Positions 30,119 to 30,335 of a stretch of 30,335 bases of DNA are shown here, one piece after another. Numbering within the stretch: the first letter of the stretch is position 1; every line of letters starts with the position of its first letter. The stretch is from Chara braunii (lineage: Eukaryota; Streptophyta; Charophyceae; Charales; Characeae): assembly GCA_003427395.1 (NCBI GenBank), contig BFEA01000522.1:875197-905531 (forward strand), given 5' to 3'. The notes below the pieces were generated by a model, which was not told the DNA's origin, ran no database searches, and saw nothing but the letters and a program-made list of their open reading frames with translations. The translations under genes and the position numbers were made by a program.

Positions 30119-30335
30119 ATTTACCTATCAATGATATGAATTCCTCTCTTTGCACTTTCGTATGCAGACACAATATGAGGTGCAGAATCTAACAGTTCCT
30201 CTCTTGTAAACCAGCGATCTTCACTAGGATCTTGATATGCAAACCTTACTTCATACTGTCGTTGTGGTCTGCCTCTATGTCCAGTGTGGTAAGTACTTTC
30301 CGCAACAATTTTATCCACGTCATACTTCCCATCCA
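30119..30335 (-). CDS. Chromodomain-like C-terminal protein fragment (probably chromovirus integrase tail)
   Basis: Open from the window edge to TAA at 30121-30119. It reads DGKYDVDKIVAES, then RPQRQYEVRFAYQDPSEDRWF and REELLDSAPHIVSAYE. This follows the chromodomain pattern: V-(E/D)-KIV, about 10 residues, YEVR(F/W), a D-P-S-x-D-x-W turn, and a helix starting EELL. Chromodomains sit at the C-terminus of integrase in chromovirus-type Ty3/gypsy elements, where they bind histone marks to direct integration. The upstream part lies outside the window. A host chromodomain gene is possible but less likely in this context. Cannot be the missing end of the 17.8-22.2 kb element as it is on the opposite strand. 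Confidence 0.6.

Overview
This window looks like repeat-dominated nuclear DNA of a large eukaryotic genome. I infer a green-lineage host, most likely a streptophyte alga such as a charophyte. The reasons are L1-type LINEs with a C-terminal zf-RVT zinc finger, a Ty3/gypsy gag-pol, a chromodomain-like integrase tail, a short Rad54-family exon bounded by canonical splice sites, and long stretches of decayed DNA. The species assignment is inference. No prokaryotic gene organisation, rRNA, credible tRNA or CRISPR array is visible.

Layout. 1-1340 (-): decayed LINE reverse transcriptase (LINE C). 1446-2420 (-) and 27340-28430 (+): two inverted copies of one unnamed ~1 kb repeat (R1). 2617-4086: TTC microsatellite, short tandem duplications and a small hairpin/MITE-like element. 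5392-5526 (-): the only convincing host-gene exon, a 45-codon Rad54/Rad54B-type helicase exon. 6601-9425 (+): 5'-truncated LINE A with poly(A) tail and target-site duplication (TSD). 9541-9598: (TC)29. 11235-16476 (-): LINE B, a 5.2 kb insertion bounded by a 16-bp TSD and a poly(A) tail, carrying ~2.9 kb that LINE A lacks. 17797-22253 (+): Ty3/gypsy gag-protease-RT-RNase H-partial integrase, broken by stops and frameshifts. 22254-22759: ~0.5 kb GAA/GAG purine tract where the integrase core should be. 24.2-26.0 kb: two diverged minisatellites (37-bp and ~23-bp periods). 26.6-26.8 kb: GGCC-rich tandem duplication. 29.1-29.9 kb: two short-period arrays, each ending at a CAGGTAAGT motif. 30119-30335 (-): chromodomain-like C-terminus running off the window.

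Apart from the Rad54 exon, every recognisable protein here belongs to a retroelement and most are dead: RT motif VADN in LINE C, protease DTC in place of DTG, and the first zinc-knuckle Cys changed to Tyr in gag. The most informative results are the two reconstructed LINE insertions (TSD plus poly(A)), the unexplained 2.9 kb inside LINE B, the R1 family that conserves two splice-donor-like motifs per copy, and the strict 37-bp minisatellite.
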